This document shows positions 7,875-9,921 of a stretch of 9,921 bases of DNA, in pieces. Source of the DNA: Actinomycetes bacterium (GTDB lineage: Bacteria > Actinomycetota > Thermoleophilia > Solirubrobacterales > Solirubrobacteraceae). The stretch lies in contig JAEYAL010000125.1 of the NCBI GenBank assembly GCA_023404805.1, positions 1 to 9,921 of the forward strand, given 5' to 3'. The notes beneath the pieces were generated by a model. The model ran no database searches. It was given only the letters and a program-made list of their open reading frames with translations, and was not told where the DNA came from. Numbering within the stretch: the stretch's first letter is position 1; every line of letters starts with the position of its first letter. The translations under genes and the position numbers were made by a program.

Positions 7875-7899
7875 TATCCCGACTTTTTTCATCGGGATA
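7875..7899. promoter_or_regulatory. Palindrome upstream of the iron permease (possible operator)
   Basis: TATCCCGA (7875-7882) and TCGGGATA (7892-7899) form a perfect 8-bp inverted repeat with a 9-base, T-rich spacer, 20 bases before the permease ATG. The distance between arm centres is 17 bases, close to two helical turns, as expected for a dimeric repressor. It does not match the Fur consensus. The T-run lies in the loop, so it is not a standard terminator. Confidence 0.4.
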
Positions 7900-7903
7900 A
7901 GAG

Positions 7904-7922
7904 TAAGGTCGCCCGAACCATG
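7904..7922 (+). promoter_or_regulatory. Candidate DtxR/IdeR-type iron box over the permease start
   Basis: The 19 bases 7904-7922 agree at 13 positions with the DtxR/IdeR consensus TWAGGTWAGSCTWACCTWA, including the whole left half-site (TAAGGT) and AACC in the right half-site. They overlap both the candidate -10 hexamer and the ATG of an iron transporter, where a metal-loaded repressor would block expression. The central bases do not match. Comparison was by eye, without a scoring matrix. Confidence 0.3.
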
Positions 7923-9068
7923 CTTCGCGACGTCGCTTCGCCTCCTGAATCAGCGTCGGCTGCGGCCGAGGGCCACGCGCCCCGAGCCGCACGCCAGCGG
8001 CCTGCCGCGCCGAAGCCGCCGCTCGCCCGCCGCCTGCTGTGGCCGGCGGTCCTGCTGGTGGTCGTCGGCCTCGTGTACCTGATGGCCAAGGCCGACACTG
8101 GGCCGGTCGATCCGACCGAGATCAGCGGCCCGCAGTCGGAGGCCAGCGTCGTCACGAACTCGGCGATCATCGTGTTCCGCGAAGGGCTCGAGGCGATCAT
8201 GATCCTCGCGGCGATCACCGCGAGCTTGATCGGTGCCAACGCCGCCAAGCGCAAGCCGATCGGCTGGGGCGCCGGCGTCGCCTTCCTCGGCAGCGTGGTC
8301 ACCTGGTTCGCGATCCAGGCGGTGCTCGACGCCGCCTCGCCGCTCGGGCCCAAACTCGAGGCGATCACCGGCTTCATCGCCATCGTCGTGCTGCTGATCA
8401 TCCTCAACTGGTTCGTGCACAACATCTACTGGTCGCAGTGGATCGGCCGGTTCCACCGCCAGCGCCGGCGCCTCGCGGGCCGCGAGGGGGCGTGGGCCGC
8501 CATCGGGCTGGTCGCCTTGGGCTTCACGAGCGTCTACCGCGAGGGCTTCGAGGTCGTGCTCTTCCTGCAGAACCTCGAGCTCCAGCAGGGCTCGGCTGCG
8601 GTCTTGCAGGGGGTGGCGTTCGGGCTGCTTGGCACCGCCGCGGTCGGCGTCGCGATCTTCCGGCTGCAGCGCAAGCTGCCCTACAAGAAGATCCTCATCA
8701 CGACCGCGGTGCTGATCGCCGTCGTGCTCGTGGTGATGATCGGCGGGACTGCTGCCACGTTCGTGGAGCTCGGCTGGCTGCCGAGCCACCCGACGCCGTT
8801 CGAGGTGCCGGGCTGGATGGGGGCCTGGTTTGAGATCTACTCGAACTGGACCACGATCGGCGCCCAGGTGCTCGCGGCGGTGCTGGTTGGCGGGTCGTAC
8901 GTCCTCGCAGAGGAGCTCAAGAACCGCGGCCCGCGCCGCCGCGGGCAGCAGGCCGCGATGCGTGCCGCCGAGCCGGTGGCCGTCGACCATGTCGCCGCCG
9001 AGATCGACGCTGCCGTGGCGACCGCCGAGGAGCTCACCGAGCCGGCTGCGCCGGGCGCAGCGACCTAG
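7920..9068 (+). CDS. FTR1/EfeU-family high-affinity iron permease
   Basis: The 382-residue membrane protein belongs to the oxidase-dependent iron transporter family (fungal Ftr1p, bacterial EfeU), which moves ferric iron across the cytoplasmic membrane. The family signature REGxE occurs twice, R87-E91 (REGLE) and R207-E211 (REGFE), each inside a hydrophobic helix; these glutamates bind iron in the family. Membrane segments are expected at about 39-56, 78-104, 112-131, 142-165, 193-220, 224-245, 251-275 and 305-330. The first 38 residues (Pro/Ala/Arg-rich) and one extra helix precede the usual N-terminus, and an Ala/Glu-rich tail follows residue 335, making it about 100 residues longer than E. 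coli EfeU. The ATG at 7920 was chosen because the frame upstream, open from a GTG at 7743, encodes an implausible peptide over the promoter. AAGG at 7905-7908 is a distant ribosome binding site (11 bases). No efeO or efeB partner is visible. Family assignment is firm; substrate is inferred from the family. Confidence 0.92.
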   Translation: MLRDVASPPESASAAAEGHAPRAARQRPAAPKPPLARRLLWPAVLLVVVGLVYLMAKADTGPVDPTEISGPQSEASVVTNSAIIVFREGLEAIMILAAITASLIGANAAKRKPIGWGAGVAFLGSVVTWFAIQAVLDAASPLGPKLEAITGFIAIVVLLIILNWFVHNIYWSQWIGRFHRQRRRLAGREGAWAAIGLVALGFTSVYREGFEVVLFLQNLELQQGSAAVLQGVAFGLLGTAAVGVAIFRLQRKLPYKKILITTAVLIAVVLVVMIGGTAATFVELGWLPSHPTPFEVPGWMGAWFEIYSNWTTIGAQVLAAVLVGGSYVLAEELKNRGPRRRGQQAAMRAAEPVAVDHVAAEIDAAVATAEELTEPAAPGAAT

Positions 9069-9078
9069 CCGCGCCCGG

Positions 9079-9126
9079 CGGCGGTGTCAGCGGACGATCC
9101 TGGCGCGTGGACGGCGCCGACCGCCG
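9079..9126. terminator. Possible terminator structure between convergent genes
   Basis: CGGCGGT (9079-9085) can pair with ACCGCCG (9120-9126), enclosing an inner hairpin GGCGC/GCGCC (9102-9106 with 9114-9118). It lies between the permease stop (9068) and the stop of the opposite-strand gene (9148), so it could act in both directions. It has a large interior loop and no T-tract, so it is weaker than the hairpin at 6964. Confidence 0.3.
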
Positions 9127-9147
9127 GTCAATACACCCCTCAGTTGG

Positions 9148-9633
9148 TCAAAGCTCGACGACATCGCTCTCGCCGACGTCCGGACGGCTGCCCGTGACCT
9201 TCGCCTTGGCGTAGGCGATCGCCGACGCGATCTTGCCGCCCGGTGAGTCCCAGTACTCCGCGGAGTCGGGGTCGACGCGCAGCAGGCCGACGTCGGGGCT
9301 GTCCGGGCCGTCGGGGAACCACGCTTCGGCGGCGCTGTTCCAGAGCTCGTGGATTTTGACGCGGTCATCGACGATCACCGCTCGGCCAGCCAGCGACACC
9401 CATGCGCCGCGGGACGCGAACGCGACGTTCACGAGCGGGTCGGCATCGATCTGGTCGGCCTTCGGCGCCGTCTCGCTCGTGAAGAACCACAGCGTGCCGT
9501 CGTCCTCGACCTCCTGCACCGCCATCGGCCGGCTCACGAGCCGCCCTTCGCTGTGGTCCAGGTTCGTGATCATCCCGATCCGGATGTCATCGATCAGCTC
9601 GCGGACCTTCGCGCGTTCTTCTTCGGTCGACAT
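9148..9633 (-). CDS. General-stress-protein-26-like FMN-binding split-barrel protein
   Basis: The 161-residue product matches the pyridoxamine-5'-phosphate-oxidase-like split-barrel family, in the branch of general stress proteins such as B. subtilis YdaG and a Xanthomonas FMN-binding stress protein. Typical features in order are an N-terminal helix, IGMITN (19-24), SRPM (34-37), the strand LWFFTS followed by K58, VNVAFA-x4-WVSLAGRA (68-85), and a C-terminal part with WFPDG (105-109), LLRVDP (117-122) and AEYWDSPGGK (125-134). In the family the SRPM and K58 regions line the flavin phosphate site. It is probably cytoplasmic and homodimeric; no substrate can be named, and true PLP synthesis is unlikely because the PdxH C-terminal signature is absent. 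The ATG at 9633 was preferred over an in-frame GTG at 9642 because AGAGG lies 8 bases upstream of it and overlaps that GTG. It converges with the permease and shares no obvious pathway with it. Confidence 0.88.
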   Translation of the reverse strand: MSTEEERAKVRELIDDIRIGMITNLDHSEGRLVSRPMAVQEVEDDGTLWFFTSETAPKADQIDADPLVNVAFASRGAWVSLAGRAVIVDDRVKIHELWNSAAEAWFPDGPDSPDVGLLRVDPDSAEYWDSPGGKIASAIAYAKAKVTGSRPDVGESDVVEL

Positions 9634-9641
9634 GCGCCGCA

Positions 9642-9646
9642 CCTCT
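9642..9646 (-). promoter_or_regulatory. Ribosome binding site of the stress-protein-like gene
   Basis: AGAGG on the minus strand ends 8 bases before the ATG at 9633. It overlaps the alternative GTG start at 9642 and so supports the ATG. Confidence 0.6.
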
Positions 9647-9722
9647 CAGTCATCGGCCGCCACCCGCGGCCCTCGCCCCGAGTTACGCAGCGTCCGGCGC
9701 CAAGCGATCGATCAAGTTGCGG

Positions 9723-9857
9723 TCAGCAGCGGTCTAGACCCCAGCCAGACCACCATCCCGCGCAGCGGCCCAGGCCCCAACCAGAGCACGAGCCCGCGCA
9801 GCGGCCTACCAGCATGAGCAGGTCGCGCGCCGCATGGATCAACGAGAAGAAGACCAC
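9723..9857 (-). CDS. Doubtful small or partial ORF with 12-residue Cys/Trp/Gly repeat
   Basis: This minus-strand frame is open from the right window edge (9920) to a TGA at 9723-9725. The first clear candidate start is a GTG at 9857, giving about 44 residues: a hydrophobic stretch (VFFSLIH… to LLMLV) followed by two 12-residue units GRCAGxxSGWGL and a final DRC. It could be the C-terminus of a gene beginning outside the window, a tiny membrane peptide, or simply the translation of a 36-bp DNA repeat. There is no good ribosome binding site and no family was recognised. Other frames through the same repeat are also open, so coding is unproven. Confidence 0.15.
   Translation of the reverse strand: MVFFSLIHAARDLLMLVGRCAGSCSGWGLGRCAGWWSGWGLDRC
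9745..9806. repeat. Two tandem copies of a 36-bp repeat
   Basis: Bases 9745-9770 and 9781-9806 agree at 23 of 26 positions and start exactly 36 bases apart; the last 14 bases, CCCGCGCAGCGGCC, are identical. A degenerate third trace (AGCAGCGGTC) lies at 9725-9734. The unit is a multiple of three, so every reading frame through it shows a 12-residue repeat. The repeat lies upstream of the stress-protein-like gene. Two copies with no constant spacer are not a CRISPR array. Confidence 0.7.
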
Positions 9858-9921
9858 TAGCCCGGGGGCGGGGTGCCCTTCCCCAGGCGGATCGGCGTCG
9901 CGCTGTACGGGCTTCGCCCCC

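Larger units (their letters stand above)
7639..7919. other. Divergent intergenic region between secreted protein and iron permease
   Basis: These 281 bases must hold the promoters of both divergent genes. They contain the hairpin at 7664-7682, a 9-base element CGCTCCCTA on each strand (7695-7703 minus, 7868-7876 plus) pointing toward each gene, a palindrome at 7875-7899 and a T6 run at 7884-7889. TAAGGT at 7904-7909 fits the actinobacterial -10 pattern TAnnnT and would give a very short or absent leader for the permease. Open frames crossing the region (7743 onward on +, up to 7992 on -) lack plausible protein character. Confidence 0.5.
9634..9921. other. Right-edge intergenic region
   Basis: Upstream of the minus-strand gene at 9633 there is no well-supported gene. 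The stretch should hold that gene's promoter, but no clear -35/-10 pair was found. It contains the 36-bp repeat and, at the very end, an inverted repeat GGGGGCG (9864-9870) with CGCCCCC (9915-9921) plus a small GGGC-TTC-GCCC hairpin at 9909-9919, which may be part of a terminator or other structure cut by the window edge. Confidence 0.4.

Noticed and set aside
7875..7899. Palindrome with T6 run as an intrinsic terminator
   Set aside because: The T-run is in the loop, not after the stem, and no gene on either strand ends nearby.
7743..7919. N-terminal extension of the iron permease from a GTG at 7743
   Set aside because: It would translate the palindrome and promoter region into an Arg/Ser-rich peptide without a signal or conserved motif; ATG 7920 is the better start.
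7639..7992. N-terminal extension of the secreted protein up to 7992
   Set aside because: It would bury a typical Sec signal peptide inside the protein and overlap the permease start; GAGG precedes the ATG at 7638.
9745..9806. CRISPR-like repeat
   Set aside because: Only two copies, repeat continuous with no unique spacer of constant length, and no cas genes.
9735..9860. Short plus-strand frame ending AYQHEQVARRMDQREEDH before a TAG at 9858, faintly like an integrase C-terminus
   Set aside because: Only about 40 residues, half of them from the 36-bp repeat, with no catalytic residues or upstream integrase domains visible.

Overview
The window is very GC-rich with strong G/C preference at third codon positions, and its genes are typical of a high-GC actinobacterium. 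The variant of the RHS core (…PDPV-x-GGSAN…DLDG) and the small secreted protein ending in ID-N-V-x-VDPYRRG both recall Thermoleophilia such as Solirubrobacter, Conexibacter or Patulibacter. That placement rests on remembered family features, not on a search.

Layout: (1) 1-168, a non-coding leader. It opens with what looks like the 3' half of a terminator hairpin and also holds a small palindrome. (2) 169-6957 (+), one giant gene for a 2262-residue secreted or membrane-anchored RHS/YD-repeat protein. It has an N-terminal hydrophobic signal or anchor, beta-rich and Ig-like domains, a DUF6531-like segment, a long YD-repeat shell, the RHS core with a DPxG-X18-DPxG-type motif, and a 155-residue C-terminal tip made of a proline-rich linker and a Gly/Ala-rich hydrophobic segment with a glycine zipper. 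(3) 6964-6987, a perfect 10-bp hairpin that can serve both convergent genes around it. (4) 7006-7638 (-), a 210-residue exported jelly-roll-like protein of unknown function. (5) 7639-7919, a divergent promoter region with several inverted repeats. (6) 7920-9068 (+), an FTR1/EfeU-type iron permease with two REGxE motifs; a DtxR/IdeR-like half-conserved box overlaps its start codon. (7) 9148-9633 (-), a small FMN-binding split-barrel protein of the general-stress-protein-26/pyridoxamine-phosphate-oxidase-like family. (8) 9634-9921, mostly non-coding, with a 36-bp direct repeat and at best one doubtful small reading frame.

The four confident genes alternate strand (+ - + -), so each is probably its own transcription unit; they form two convergent pairs and do not look like one pathway. 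The most notable points are the RHS protein with its unusual hydrophobic tip and no visible immunity gene, the reappearance at the left window edge of the terminator that follows the RHS gene (hinting that a paralogous cassette lies just upstream), and the candidate metal-responsive control of the solitary iron permease. I found no tRNA, rRNA, CRISPR array or insertion sequence.
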